From positions 1 to 57,285 of the forward strand of contig CALKNZ010000033.1 of assembly GCA_938091995.1 (NCBI GenBank): a stretch of 57,285 nt of DNA, in the 5' to 3' direction. This document shows, piece by piece, positions 38,577 through 49,130 of this stretch (position 1 is the first letter of the stretch; each line of letters starts with the position of its first letter). A program made the position numbers and the translations under genes. A model generated the notes under the pieces. That model was not told where the DNA came from and did no database searches. It saw only the letters and a list, made by a program, of their open reading frames with translations. Origin of the DNA: an uncultured Luminiphilus sp. GTDB lineage: Bacteria; Pseudomonadota; Gammaproteobacteria; Pseudomonadales; Halieaceae.

Positions 38577-38864
38577 CTAGCGGCCTCGCTGTTTTTCCTT
38601 GTGCTTAATGATTTGCCGATCAAGCTTGTCGGCAAGTGCATCAATGGCTGAATACATGTCGTCGTTTTCCGCTGAGGCAAAAAGATCTGCCCCTGCGATG
38701 TGTAAATTTGCTTCGGCTTTGTGGCTGGCCTTTTCAACGACGAGAGTCACTTCCACATTTGTAATGTGGTCTATGTGCCTTTGCAGTTTCTCAAATTTAG
38801 CGGCAACGTGATCGCGTAGACCATCGGTTACCTCAATGTGATGCCCGCTTACAATTAATTGCAT
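38577..38864 (-). CDS. hpf: Ribosome hibernation promoting factor, short form
   Basis: A 95-residue HPF/YfiA domain (MQLIVSGHHIEVTDGLRDHVAAKFEKLQRH, VEKASHKAEANLH, DMYSAIDALADKLDRQIIKHK) without the C-terminal dimerisation domain of long HPF, so it belongs to the short type that acts together with RMF to make 100S ribosomes. It lies 40 bp downstream of rpoN. Confidence 0.95.
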   Translation of the reverse strand: MQLIVSGHHIEVTDGLRDHVAAKFEKLQRHIDHITNVEVTLVVEKASHKAEANLHIAGADLFASAENDDMYSAIDALADKLDRQIIKHKEKQRGR

Positions 38865-38904
38865 AACTTCTACTCCCTACTAACGATCACTTCAATACTA
38901 AGAT

Positions 38905-40338
38905 TCAGAGTAATCTCCGCCGCTCATTAGAGGGCGGGATGTTCAGTTGTTCGCGATACTTGGCCACCGTTCTTCTCGCAACTATGATGCCTTCTGCCTC
39001 TAACAGCACACAAAGTTTGTTGTCACTGAGTGGCTTTTTAGCTTCTTCTGCCTGGACCAGTCTTTTAATTAGGGCTTTGATTGCAGTGGAGGAACGTTCG
39101 CCACCCTCTGTGGTGGCAACATGACTGGAAAAGAAAAATTTCAGTTCGTAAATGCCTCGCGGGGTATGCATGTATTTACGGGTAGTGGCACGGGAAACTG
39201 TCGATTCATGCATGCTTATCTGCTGTGCAATATCCGCCAAAATAAGTGGTTTCATCGCCTCTTCGCCGAGCTCTAAAAATTCTCGTTGATGTTCAACAAT
39301 TTTACTGGCGACTTTTAATAACGTTTCGTTTCTGTTGTGCAAACTTGTCATGAAAAATTTAGCTTCTTGCAGATTTTCTTTTACAAAGGTCTTATCGCTG
39401 GCTGAACCTGTTTGTCCAATGAGTTCAGAGTAGAGGGAGTTGATCCGGAGTTTGGGGGCAATATCGGGGTTGAGTTCAACCCGCCAGTGGCCATTTTTCC
39501 GCAGGACAAAAACGTCAGGAATAATGTATTCCGTCGTGCTTTCCCCGACGGATGTTCCTGGGGTTGGATCTAGTGAGCGTATGAGGTTCAACGCACCAAC
39601 GACATCCTCTGGCGTTGTCCGAAGGCGCCGAGATAGTTGCCGGGGATCGGCGGTTGCAATGCTTTCCAGATGACGATTAGCGATAGCGCCGGCCGTATTT
39701 CGATGGGGCGTGTCCTCGTCCATTTGTCGCAGTTGGAGTAGCAGGCATTCCCGTAAGTCAGCAGCAAAAATACCTGTCGGTTCGAAATGTTGTAACCGAT
39801 GCAATACCGCTAATACCTCATCAAGCTCCAGGTCCGGGTCTCGCAAGGCCTCTAAAATTTCTTCTGGGGTTTGTGTTAGGCGACCATTGGCGTCGACTGC
39901 ATCGATCAGGGCGGTCGCTATCATATGGTCCGTTGCGGAGAACCGAGTCAGATTTAATTGCCAGTGGAGCTGGTCATGCAGCGTTTCAGGCTCTGCATCT
40001 CGATCTGCGAACTGCCCTAGGTCACTGTCTTGGGATGAGGGCGGCGGCGCGGAGGAGGGCATGAGGTCTTCCCAACGAGTATCGACCGGCAGCTCTTCGG
40101 TACTGTCTTGCTCTGCGACCGGCGCGGTGAAGTCAACCTCACTTTCACTCTGATTGCCTTGGCCATCGTCATGACTGTCACCGTCCTCTTCGCGTTCGAG
40201 CAGCGGGTTGGATTCGAGGGTCTCTTCAATCGCCTGCTGTAAATCAAGGGTGCTGAGCTGCAATAACTTAATGGCCTGTTGAAGCTGGGGCGTCAACGCC
40301 AGTGATTGGCCCATTTTTAACTGTAGTGACTGCTTCAT
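38905..40338 (-). CDS. rpoN: RNA polymerase sigma-54 factor
   Basis: A 477-residue factor: Gln- and Leu-rich region I (KMGQSLALTPQLQQAIKLLQLSTLDLQQAIEE), acidic region II (about 55-115), core-binding region, helix-turn-helix and the RpoN box ARRTVAKYREQL near the C-terminus. It recognises -24/-12 promoters and needs an AAA+ activator such as the CynF-type protein at 3191-5053; two perfect promoters of this class are found in this window. It lies downstream of lptB on the same strand. Confidence 0.98.
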   Translation of the reverse strand: MKQSLQLKMGQSLALTPQLQQAIKLLQLSTLDLQQAIEETLESNPLLEREEDGDSHDDGQGNQSESEVDFTAPVAEQDSTEELPVDTRWEDLMPSSAPPPSSQDSDLGQFADRDAEPETLHDQLHWQLNLTRFSATDHMIATALIDAVDANGRLTQTPEEILEALRDPDLELDEVLAVLHRLQHFEPTGIFAADLRECLLLQLRQMDEDTPHRNTAGAIANRHLESIATADPRQLSRRLRTTPEDVVGALNLIRSLDPTPGTSVGESTTEYIIPDVFVLRKNGHWRVELNPDIAPKLRINSLYSELIGQTGSASDKTFVKENLQEAKFFMTSLHNRNETLLKVASKIVEHQREFLELGEEAMKPLILADIAQQISMHESTVSRATTRKYMHTPRGIYELKFFFSSHVATTEGGERSSTAIKALIKRLVQAEEAKKPLSDNKLCVLLEAEGIIVARRTVAKYREQLNIPPSNERRRLL

Positions 40339-40497
40339 TACACCTCTTGGAAGCGTTTACCCCTAAGTCGCTCCCGTCAGTGTAGCGCTGCCTTATAGCT
40401 TATCGCAACGATTGGCGTATTACTTGCTTTGCTCTGGTACACAATAGCCGGATTAATCGCGCGATTGACTCTAACTGCTGACTCGAGAAGGCGCACT

Positions 40498-41226
40498 CTA
40501 AAGGGTGAAGTCGTTACCCAAATACACGGCTTTTACCTTTTCATCAGCAAGGACTGTCTCCGGCTCTCCAGACGCAATGACGTATCCCTCTCCAACAATA
40601 TAAGCCCGCTCACAAATGTCGAGGGTCTCCCGTACATTGTGATCTGTTATGAGAACGCCGATATTGCGGGCTTTGAGCTGATTGATGATGCCTTTAATCT
40701 CATTAATTGAAATGGGATCGACACCAGCAAATGGTTCATCCAAAAGAACGAAGGCTGGATCAAGTGCAAGGGCACGTGCTATCTCCACCCGCCGTCTTTC
40801 GCCCCCGGACAGCGCCTGCCCGAGTGAGTGTTCTATGTGTCCGATACTGAACTCAGCCAGAAGATCATCGCAAAGCTTATGTTGTTCCGCGCGATTGATG
40901 TCTTTACGCATCTCGAGAATGGATAGCAGGTTATCTCGTACGGACAAGCGCCGAAAAATAGAGGCTTCTTGAGGCAGGTAGCCAATCCCGGCTCGGGCTC
41001 TTTGGTGAATGGGTCGAGGCGTTAGGTCTTGCTGTTGGAGTAATATGCGCCCCTCATCGGCCTTAACCAGCCCAAGAATCATGTAAAAGCAGGTTGTCTT
41101 GCCCGCGCCATTCGGTCCAAGTAAGCCAACGATTTCTCCGGAGCTGACTTCAAGGGACACGTCTTTAACGACCTTCCTGCCTTTATAAGCTTTAGCAAGA
41201 TTCTGGGCGGATAATGTTTTTTGCAT
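40498..41226 (-). CDS. lptB: LPS export ABC transporter ATPase
   Basis: A 242-residue ATPase: Walker [22 protein letters not shown], signature LSGGERRR, Walker [13 protein letters not shown] and the switch region [12 protein letters not shown]. It powers extraction of lipopolysaccharide from the inner membrane with LptFG. It is two bases after lptA. The 159-bp gap to rpoN holds no other gene. Confidence 0.97.
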   Translation of the reverse strand: MQKTLSAQNLAKAYKGRKVVKDVSLEVSSGEIVGLLGPNGAGKTTCFYMILGLVKADEGRILLQQQDLTPRPIHQRARAGIGYLPQEASIFRRLSVRDNLLSILEMRKDINRAEQHKLCDDLLAEFSIGHIEHSLGQALSGGERRRVEIARALALDPAFVLLDEPFAGVDPISINEIKGIINQLKARNIGVLITDHNVRETLDICERAYIVGEGYVIASGEPETVLADEKVKAVYLGNDFTL

Positions 41227-41228
41227 GC

Positions 41229-41777
41229 CTAGGAGTCCGGGTTCTTGGGGCGCTCCATGGCGCTGGGAGGAATAATCATTTCAACGCGTTGGCCTGCGCT
41301 CTGCCCGGGAGCTTGATCACCTGTTGCGGTCACCCGCTGCTGACCCAATATGTAATCAATTGTGGCGCCGGTAACGATGGCGCCATCCTGTTCGATTCTC
41401 GCGTTTTCTGTCAGTGTCACTGTGTCATCTTTCTGATCATAAGCAATGCGATTAGCGGCCGCTTTAATCGGCGCTTTGCCATCCTCTGGAGTCTGCCTCA
41501 GGGTCGCAGGGGTGCCTATTGCGGTGATGAGCCCATTTGCCGCATCCCCATGCTGGTGCAGCGTCAGGAGATCCGCTTCGATACGCAGTGAACCCTGAGT
41601 CAGCTCCACCGACCCTTGGTAACGTGTTTCGCCAGCTTGTTCGTCGCGGACCGCCGAATCGGCGGTGATTCTGATGGGTTGCTCCCGGTCAGTGGGTAAG
41701 GCCTGAGCTAGCGTCGCGATCAGTGCGGCTAACGTTGTAGCTAGTAATCGCAATAGTAATCCGTTTTTATTTTGCAT
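41229..41777 (-). CDS. lptA: Periplasmic LPS-binding protein LptA
   Basis: A 182-residue protein with signal peptide ([16 protein letters not shown], cleavage after AQA) and an OstA-like beta-jellyroll: [37 protein letters not shown]. It forms the bridge that carries lipopolysaccharide across the periplasm. The start overlaps the end of lptC by 11 nt. Confidence 0.94.
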   Translation of the reverse strand: MQNKNGLLLRLLATTLAALIATLAQALPTDREQPIRITADSAVRDEQAGETRYQGSVELTQGSLRIEADLLTLHQHGDAANGLITAIGTPATLRQTPEDGKAPIKAAANRIAYDQKDDTVTLTENARIEQDGAIVTGATIDYILGQQRVTATGDQAPGQSAGQRVEMIIPPSAMERPKNPDS

Positions 41778-42309
41778 AGCGAGTCTCTACCTCGTGGAGC
41801 AGCGTTGCCTCACTAGATGTCAAATTGATGTTGAGTCCGGTAGCTGTTGTGAGGCTATTCGCTGTGAACAGCTGCACCTTAGCATCGGTGGTTGCTAGGT
41901 TTTCATTCAATAGAAGGCGGATATGGGGTGTCTTCATGGTCGCACCGCGTTCCAGTTGATTTATTTCAACGCCTTTTAGGAGGAAAAGCTCCTTTATGTT
42001 TGGATGCAATTGGCCTTCAGTAGCCGTCATTTGCCAATGGTTACCGTCATCATCGGGGCTCAGAAATGTCAGCTCCTGGGCATACGTGGTTGGATCGTTA
42101 ATGTAAGTTTTCCCCGATGCAATAGTCAGATATTGAATGCGCAAGCCCGTGGGGTCATAGCTCCAACGTTCAGCGCGCTCAAGATAACTATCGGGGACTG
42201 AGCTGGACGTCAGCGGTGCTGTGGGTATGACTTCGTCACCTCTACCCAAGGTAATCCAGAAAAAGATTCCTATCGCGATCAATAACAGTGAGGAAAAGGT
42301 GAGTTTCAT
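41767..42309 (-). CDS. lptC: LPS export protein LptC
   Basis: A 180-residue bitopic protein: N-terminal helix (FSSLLLIAIGIFFWITLG) and a periplasmic jellyroll (LRIQYLTIASGKTY, LHPNIKELFLLKGVEI). It connects LptBFG to LptA. ATG at 42309 overlaps the kdsC stop as ATGA and is preferred to a start at 42339. Confidence 0.93.
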   Translation of the reverse strand: MKLTFSSLLLIAIGIFFWITLGRGDEVIPTAPLTSSSVPDSYLERAERWSYDPTGLRIQYLTIASGKTYINDPTTYAQELTFLSPDDDGNHWQMTATEGQLHPNIKELFLLKGVEINQLERGATMKTPHIRLLLNENLATTDAKVQLFTANSLTTATGLNINLTSSEATLLHEVETRYAK

Positions 42310-42830
42310 AGATCGTAGCTTTCTACTAGGGCCTGCCACTCACCTCGAGCTCGCAGCAATGTTTCCGCCCATTCGCGAACGGCGCCCTGACCGCCGTCAC
42401 TTTGCGTAATGTAGTCTGCACAATCGCGTACAACGTCGACTGCATCAGCGGGGCATGCACCGTGAGCGGCCGATTTAATAGCGGCCAAGTCGGGTAGATC
42501 GTCTCCCATGTAAGCGGTCTCGTCCAGAGTGCAACCCACAAGGGCGGTCATTTCTTGCAGCGCTGTCAGTTTATCCTCTCGGCCTTGAATAACATCGGTG
42601 ATGCCGAGCTCCGCGGCTCTTCGTTCCACCATGGGCGACGATCGACCTGTTATGAGGGCGACTCTAATGCCGGCTTTTTGCAGCAGCTTCACGCCCAACC
42701 CATCCTTAATACAGAAAGATTTGTATTCTAGCCCGCTGCTGTCGTAGGTCACTCTGCCGTTGGTAAGTACGCCATCGACATCCATAGCCACTAATTTCAG
42801 TTTGGCTGCAAAGTTATCGAGCTGCCTCAT
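42306..42830 (-). CDS. kdsC: 3-deoxy-D-manno-octulosonate 8-phosphate phosphatase
   Basis: A 174-residue HAD phosphatase of Kdo synthesis. The nucleophile motif is MDVDGVLTNG, motif II ALITGRSS and motif III MGDDLPDL. It overlaps kdsD by one base and lptC by four, so Kdo synthesis and lipopolysaccharide export are co-transcribed. Confidence 0.96.
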   Translation of the reverse strand: MRQLDNFAAKLKLVAMDVDGVLTNGRVTYDSSGLEYKSFCIKDGLGVKLLQKAGIRVALITGRSSPMVERRAAELGITDVIQGREDKLTALQEMTALVGCTLDETAYMGDDLPDLAAIKSAAHGACPADAVDVVRDCADYITQSDGGQGAVREWAETLLRARGEWQALVESYDL

Positions 42831-43810
42831 TAGGTCAGCCCCGCTTTGAGAAGAGTCATCAAATGTATCACGCCTGCTATGTGCCCCTGTGGGTCTGTGA
42901 TGACCAGTGACGAGATGCGATTTTGCTCCATGATGTGCATGGCTTCAGCAGCGAGATGCCCTGCTGGCAGGGTTTTCACGCCAGCTGACATAAGCTCGGT
43001 GATGGCCACAGAGTTTATATCTGGCTGCCCTTCCAATGCGCGCCGTAAGTCGCCGTCGGTAAAGATGCCTCTCAATTGACTACGCTCTCCAACGATGGTC
43101 ATGCCGAGACCTTTAGCGGTTATTTCCATGAGTGCTTCTGCTAGGGATGCAGTGGGTCCAACCAGCGGAATATCTGCGCCAGTGATCATAAGATCTTCGA
43201 CCCTGAGCAGCAGTCGCTTGCCCAGCGCGCCGCCGGGGTGTGAAAAGGCAAAATCTTCCTCAGTAAAGCCACGGCTTTCTAAAAGCGCTATGGCCAGAGC
43301 GTCACCCATTGCCAGTGCAGCGGTCGTACTTGAGGTGGGGGCTAGGTCCAAAGGGCAAGCTTCAGTATCCACGCTGACGCCAACATGCACGTCAGAGGCA
43401 TTGGCGAGTGCTGATTCAGCCTGCCCGGTCATACTAATGAGCTTGACCCCGAGTCGTTTTAGTAGTGGCAGCAAAGTAAGAATTTCTGGAGTTGTCCCGC
43501 TATTGGACAGCGCTAGCACGGTATCGCGTTGGGTGATCATACCCATGTCACCATGTGAGGCTTCACCCGGATGGACAAAAAAAGCGGGTGTACCTGTGCT
43601 GGCTAGGGTTGCTGCAATTTTGTGGGCAATATGTCCGGATTTCCCCATGCCGGTCACAATGACTCTGCCCTCTGTTTCCAGTACGAGCTGGCATGCAGTG
43701 GCAAAAGAATTATCCAGCCTCTCGGCTAACTGACTGACGGCTTGCCCTTCCAATTTGAGCGTGCGTCGTGCCGAAGTAATGAGCGCCTCATCATTGAGCA
43801 TCGTTGTCAA
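42830..43810 (-). CDS. kdsD: D-arabinose 5-phosphate isomerase
   Basis: A 326-residue enzyme with a SIS domain (about 35-180; VIVTGMGKSGHIAHKIAATLASTGTPAFFVHPGEASHGD) and two CBS domains (about 205-326). It supplies arabinose 5-phosphate for Kdo. Overlaps yrbG by four bases. Confidence 0.96.
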   Translation of the reverse strand: MTTMLNDEALITSARRTLKLEGQAVSQLAERLDNSFATACQLVLETEGRVIVTGMGKSGHIAHKIAATLASTGTPAFFVHPGEASHGDMGMITQRDTVLALSNSGTTPEILTLLPLLKRLGVKLISMTGQAESALANASDVHVGVSVDTEACPLDLAPTSSTTAALAMGDALAIALLESRGFTEEDFAFSHPGGALGKRLLLRVEDLMITGADIPLVGPTASLAEALMEITAKGLGMTIVGERSQLRGIFTDGDLRRALEGQPDINSVAITELMSAGVKTLPAGHLAAEAMHIMEQNRISSLVITDPQGHIAGVIHLMTLLKAGLT

Positions 43811-44772
43811 ACCTTTTGAATGTCATAGTAAAGCCAAAGGCAGTAAAACACATAAGCGCTTAGGAATAAGCAGCCCGCCACTCGGCCTAGTGGCGCATGA
43901 TCCTGATCTTTACGCCAGCCCAGCCATGTGAAGGCGGCAAGTGCAGCGGTTGTTATAAAAACAGCCCCCAAGTCTCGCTGCAAATCGGGGATGGACAATA
44001 GGAGTGGCGAGAAAAAACCCGGTAGCGCAAGAACAATGAGCAAGTTAAACATATTGGAGCCGACCACAGCACCAATAGCGATATCGGCATGTCCTTTGAG
44101 AGCGCTCACCATTGCGGCGGCTAACTCGGGAAGGCTCGTGCCCAAAGCGACAATGGTTAGGCCGATCACTAATTCTGAGACACCCAGGGCTTCAGCGATA
44201 TTTACAGATGCCCACACCAGAAGGCGAGAACTGCCAATAAGTATGGCAAGGCCTAGGATAAAAGCGACGATTGCCCGACTAAGAGTGAGTTCCTGAATCT
44301 CTGATGGATTGTCATTGATGCTGGGTCTTCGCAGGTGGCGACTTATCCGAATCAGGTAAAAGACCAGGGTAGCAAGCAAAATTGAGGCATCAACAGCCGA
44401 CAGGATGCCATCTTTTAGTAACCATCCACACAGCACAACGACCATTAGCAGTAGCGGTAGGTCGGTAAACGCAGTGGTTCTTCCTACCAAGATGGGGGAG
44501 ATGATGAGTGTGAGCCCAAGCACCAAGCCTATATTTGCAATATTGGATCCGAAGGCGTTGCCCACGGCGAGTTCGCCAGCTCCGGAAGCTGCTGCGGTAG
44601 CGGAAACTAAGATTTCAGGTGCTGATGTCCCTAATGACACGATGGTCATGCCAATGAGTAACGGTGACATTCCGAAACGACGGGCGAGAGAGGCTGCGCC
44701 CTGAATAAATAAGTCGGCGCTCCAAACCAAGGTGGCAATACCTACGGCGACGACAGCAAAATTCAAAAACAT
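43807..44772 (-). CDS. yrbG: Ca2+/cation antiporter family protein YrbG
   Basis: A 321-residue inner-membrane protein with ten helices in two inverted repeats, each with the ion-binding motif: IVSLGTSAPEI and IVALGTSLPEL. The frame begins at 44895, but ATG at 44772 has GAGG 6 nt upstream and gives the family N-terminus. Its ion has not been settled in the family (Na+/Ca2+ by homology). Divergent from mlaC. Confidence 0.93.
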   Translation of the reverse strand: MFLNFAVVAVGIATLVWSADLFIQGAASLARRFGMSPLLIGMTIVSLGTSAPEILVSATAAASGAGELAVGNAFGSNIANIGLVLGLTLIISPILVGRTTAFTDLPLLLMVVVLCGWLLKDGILSAVDASILLATLVFYLIRISRHLRRPSINDNPSEIQELTLSRAIVAFILGLAILIGSSRLLVWASVNIAEALGVSELVIGLTIVALGTSLPELAAAMVSALKGHADIAIGAVVGSNMFNLLIVLALPGFFSPLLLSIPDLQRDLGAVFITTAALAAFTWLGWRKDQDHAPLGRVAGCLFLSAYVFYCLWLYYDIQKV

Positions 44773-44874
44773 AACGTTCCTCTGCGCGGCCCTGCTGGCG
44801 CGCCTGGCATGCAGGTATGTCACACGCGTAGCACACAGATCGGTTATGATGTTGCGCATCGCGTTGTATCCCCT

Positions 44875-44903
44875 TTTACTCGGGGGTCGGCGCACATTAT
44901 ATC
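44875..44903 (+). promoter_or_regulatory. Candidate sigma-70 promoter of mlaC-ibaG-murA
   Basis: TTTACT (44875-44880), 17 bp, TATATC (44898-44903), four of six matches in each box, with start of transcription near 44910 and a leader of about 22 nt carrying the ribosome binding site. Confidence 0.35.
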
Positions 44904-44931
44904 CTACTGATCAACAATGACGGAGGCCTTG

Positions 44932-45642
44932 ATGGTCAATAGTGCATTTAGACAGAGCGTGAATAGAGGGTTGGTAACGCTTTTTTTGTTGTGTCTTAAT
45001 CTGGGCGTTGCCAGTCTCGCGAGCGCTCAGGGAGAGGCGTCAAAGCCTGGCCCTCGTGAGGTGGTTGCGGCTGCGACCGATAATATTATGACACTGGCTA
45101 GAGAGGCTCCGGCCTACTTTGATACGGACCCAGATCGTTACACCAATGCGGTAGCCGAGGAGCTTGACCGTGTGGTGGATTTTCGTGGGTTTGCGCAAAG
45201 GGTCATGGGGCGCTATGCGGGCAGCGAGCTGTACAAGAGTCTGGATGAAGCCGGGAAAAACCAACTGCGAGCCCACCTAATGGCGTTTACCGATGTACTG
45301 CGCTCGGGCATGGTCAACACCTACAGTCGTGGCTTGTTGGCGTTTGGAGGGTCGAAAGTAGAGTTGGGTGAAGTGGATATGGCTCCCGGCAGCACGCGGG
45401 TTGCTTCGGTAACGCAGCGGGTATTCGGCGATGACGGGAAAATTTATACGGTTAAGTACCAGATGGGTCAATACCGTGACGGTAGTTGGAAACTGCGTAA
45501 CTTAATTATTGAAAACATAAATTTAGGCGAAATTTACCGGGGTCAATTTGAGGCAGCTGCCCTTGAGGCTGGCGGTGATTTGGACGTGGTAATTGCGAAC
45601 TGGGATGACAATCGAGTGAAATCCCTTTCTGAGGAGGAATAA
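44932..45642 (+). CDS. mlaC: MlaC-type periplasmic phospholipid-binding protein
   Basis: A 236-residue secreted protein (signal peptide through SLASA) of the Tol-Tol_Ttg2/MlaC family: PREVVAAATDNIM, VDFRGFAQRVMGRY, FTDVLRSGMVNTYSRGLLAFGG and GSWKLRNLIIENINLGEIYRGQF. MlaC carries phospholipid between the outer-membrane MlaA and the inner-membrane MlaFEDB. GGAGG five nt upstream supports ATG at 44932 over 44917. Unusually mlaF, mlaE and mlaD are missing upstream and mlaB downstream; ibaG follows at once. Confidence 0.92.
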   Translation: MVNSAFRQSVNRGLVTLFLLCLNLGVASLASAQGEASKPGPREVVAAATDNIMTLAREAPAYFDTDPDRYTNAVAEELDRVVDFRGFAQRVMGRYAGSELYKSLDEAGKNQLRAHLMAFTDVLRSGMVNTYSRGLLAFGGSKVELGEVDMAPGSTRVASVTQRVFGDDGKIYTVKYQMGQYRDGSWKLRNLIIENINLGEIYRGQFEAAALEAGGDLDVVIANWDDNRVKSLSEEE

Positions 45643-45643
45643 C

Positions 45644-45877
45644 GTGGACGTCAGTGAAGTACGTGATCTCGTGTTGGCGGCATTTCCGGAGTCGGAGGTG
45701 GATGTCGATTTAGTCGGCGGGCACTACACCGTGAAGGTGATTTCCGAGGCTTTTGCTGGAGTCAGGTCGGTGGCAAGACAACAGCGTGTCTATGCACCGT
45801 TGGCATCTGCTATTGCTGCAGGCCATATGCATGCGGTTAATATTCGTGCATTAACCCCCGCTGAAGCAGTCGATTGA
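45644..45877 (+). CDS. ibaG: BolA-family protein IbaG
   Basis: A 77-residue BolA/IbaG domain (VRDLVLAAFPESEVDVDLVGGHYTVKVISEAFAGVRSVARQQRVYAPL) with the family His in GHMHAVNIRALTP. It works with monothiol glutaredoxins in Fe-S cluster handling and acid stress. GTG start one base after the mlaC stop. murA follows after 9 bp, as usual. Confidence 0.94.
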   Translation: MDVSEVRDLVLAAFPESEVDVDLVGGHYTVKVISEAFAGVRSVARQQRVYAPLASAIAAGHMHAVNIRALTPAEAVD

Positions 45878-47149
<1,272 letters not shown>

Positions 47150-47172
47150 CTACACGACGCTTCGGAAAACTC

Positions 47173-47817
47173 ATGACACAACAATTAACGATAGCACTTA
47201 CGAAAGGGCGCATATTAAAGCAGACACTGCCTTTGCTGCAGGCTGCGGGTTTGTCACCACTTGAAGATATTGAAGCCAGTCGTAAACTTATTTTCAATAC
47301 CGAGCACTCTGATGTCCGACTGGTTATCCTGCGCGGTTCCGACGTGCCCACTTACGTGCGTCATGGTGCGGCTGATGTGGGTGTTGTGGGTAAAGACATG
47401 CTGCTTGAATTCGGAGCTGACGGCCTCTACGAACCTCTAGATTTGGGTATTGCACGCTGTCGCTTGATGACGGCGGGATTTTCCGGGCGAGAAAAGGTTA
47501 GAACTCGAGTTCGCGTGGCGAGCAAGTTTGTCAATATTGCTCGACGCTATTATTCCAGCAAGGGCATTCAGGCCGACATCATAAAATTGTACGGGGCGAT
47601 GGAGTTGGCGCCGCTCATGGATTTAGCGGATGAGATTGTCGATATTGTGGACACAGGAAATACGTTACGCGCTAACGGCATGTCGCCCCTTGAGCATATT
47701 GCCGATATCAGCACGAGGCTAGTGGTTAACAAAGCGGCTATGCGAACCCGTCACGGTGTCATACAACAAGTCATTGAGGCCCTCGCTGTAGCGGTAAATC
47801 AGGAAGTTGGCTCATGA
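47173..47817 (+). CDS. hisG: ATP phosphoribosyltransferase, short form
   Basis: A 214-residue catalytic subunit ([56 protein letters not shown]) that starts histidine synthesis from PRPP and ATP. The C-terminal regulatory domain of long HisG is lacking, so it should need HisZ, which is not in this window. ATG at 47173 gives the family N-terminus; the longer start at 47092 would overlap murA. Confidence 0.95.
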   Translation: MTQQLTIALTKGRILKQTLPLLQAAGLSPLEDIEASRKLIFNTEHSDVRLVILRGSDVPTYVRHGAADVGVVGKDMLLEFGADGLYEPLDLGIARCRLMTAGFSGREKVRTRVRVASKFVNIARRYYSSKGIQADIIKLYGAMELAPLMDLADEIVDIVDTGNTLRANGMSPLEHIADISTRLVVNKAAMRTRHGVIQQVIEALAVAVNQEVGS

Positions 47818-49130
47818 CTGCAGGTCTTCTGCGCCGCCTCAACGCGGCCTCTGATTCTTTTCAGGCCGATTTGACCGCCCTGACAGCCCGGCATGACGAG
47901 CGTGACGGTGAACTGGTGAGTCGTGTTGCCACGATTATTGAGTCTGTTCGTAAAGGGGGTGACGCTGCGCTGCTTAAGCTGACGCAAGATTTCGATCAGC
48001 ATCCAGCCACTTCGATCAACGACCTAACGATTGAACCTGCACAAATGCAGGCGGCACTCGAGGCCCTTCAATCTGACACCCGGACAGCACTCGAGACCGC
48101 GGCAGAGAGAATTCGTGATTATCACCAACACCAAGTGGCCCAGAGTTGGTCATTTGAAGATGCGCTGGGTAATCGTCTTGGGCAGCAGGTTACCGCCATG
48201 GCTCGAGTTGGGATCTATGTGCCGGGTGGTAAAGCAAGCTATCCATCATCGGTATTGATGAATGCTATTCCAGCAAAGGTTGCAGGGGTTCTCGAGGTGG
48301 TGATGATGGTTCCTGCACCTCAGGGCGTGATTAATCCCCTCGTACTGGCCGCCGCCGCTTTGGCCGGTGTTGATCGTATTATTACTGTGGGTGGTGCCCA
48401 AGCAATCGCAGCCTTGGCCTTTGGAACAGAAACAATTGCGGGTGTCGATAAAATTGTCGGACCCGGGAATCAGTATGTAGCAGAGGCCAAGCGACAGGTT
48501 TTTGGCGTTGTTGGCATCGATATGGTGGCGGGCCCATCTGAAGTTCTAATCATTGCCGATGACAGTGCTCCCGCAACGTGGATGGCGATGGATCTTTTTT
48601 CTCAGGCTGAACATGATGAGCAGGCGCAGGCGATTTTAGTCAGTCCCGACGCAGCTTATCTCGATGCTGTTGAGGCCGCTATGGAAGAGCTGTTGAGCAC
48701 CATGGCTCGTGAGAACATCATTCGTTCGGCACTGAGGAATCGAGGTGCCCTCATCAAAGTACGCGATCTTGATGATGCGATTGCGCTAAGCAACAGGTTG
48801 GCGCCAGAGCACTTACAGCTTGCCTTTGACAATGCAGAAGCGCGCGTCTGTGAACTCACCGTTGCCGGCGCTATTTTCGTGGGAGTCATGAGCTGCGAGT
48901 CCCTAGGTGATTACTGTGCCGGACCTAATCACGTGCTTCCGACATCGAGCACTGCACGATTCTCTTCTCCTTTGGGTGTTTATGACTTTCAAAAGCGAAG
49001 CTCGGTTATTCAGTGTTCTACAGAAGGGGCAATCGTGTTGGGCGGCGTTGCCTCGGTATTGGCTAGGGGAGAGTCTTTGGAGGCTCATGCGCGTAGCGCG
49101 GAATTAAGGTTAGAAAAACTCGATGTTTAA
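47814..49130 (+). CDS. hisD: Histidinol dehydrogenase
   Basis: A 438-residue NAD-dependent enzyme for the last two steps of histidine synthesis. [27 protein letters not shown], the zinc/catalytic region [15 protein letters not shown] and [21 protein letters not shown] are typical. ATGA overlap with hisG. hisC, which follows in Pseudomonas, is absent; the convergent protease gene shares the TTAA stop. Confidence 0.97.
   Translation: MTAGLLRRLNAASDSFQADLTALTARHDERDGELVSRVATIIESVRKGGDAALLKLTQDFDQHPATSINDLTIEPAQMQAALEALQSDTRTALETAAERIRDYHQHQVAQSWSFEDALGNRLGQQVTAMARVGIYVPGGKASYPSSVLMNAIPAKVAGVLEVVMMVPAPQGVINPLVLAAAALAGVDRIITVGGAQAIAALAFGTETIAGVDKIVGPGNQYVAEAKRQVFGVVGIDMVAGPSEVLIIADDSAPATWMAMDLFSQAEHDEQAQAILVSPDAAYLDAVEAAMEELLSTMARENIIRSALRNRGALIKVRDLDDAIALSNRLAPEHLQLAFDNAEARVCELTVAGAIFVGVMSCESLGDYCAGPNHVLPTSSTARFSSPLGVYDFQKRSSVIQCSTEGAIVLGGVASVLARGESLEAHARSAELRLEKLDV

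Noticed and set aside
40413-40428. Sigma-54-like TGGCGT-N5-TTGCT on the plus strand between rpoN and lptB
   Set aside because: Two mismatches in the -24 box, and it points antisense into the 3' end of lptB with no gene to drive.
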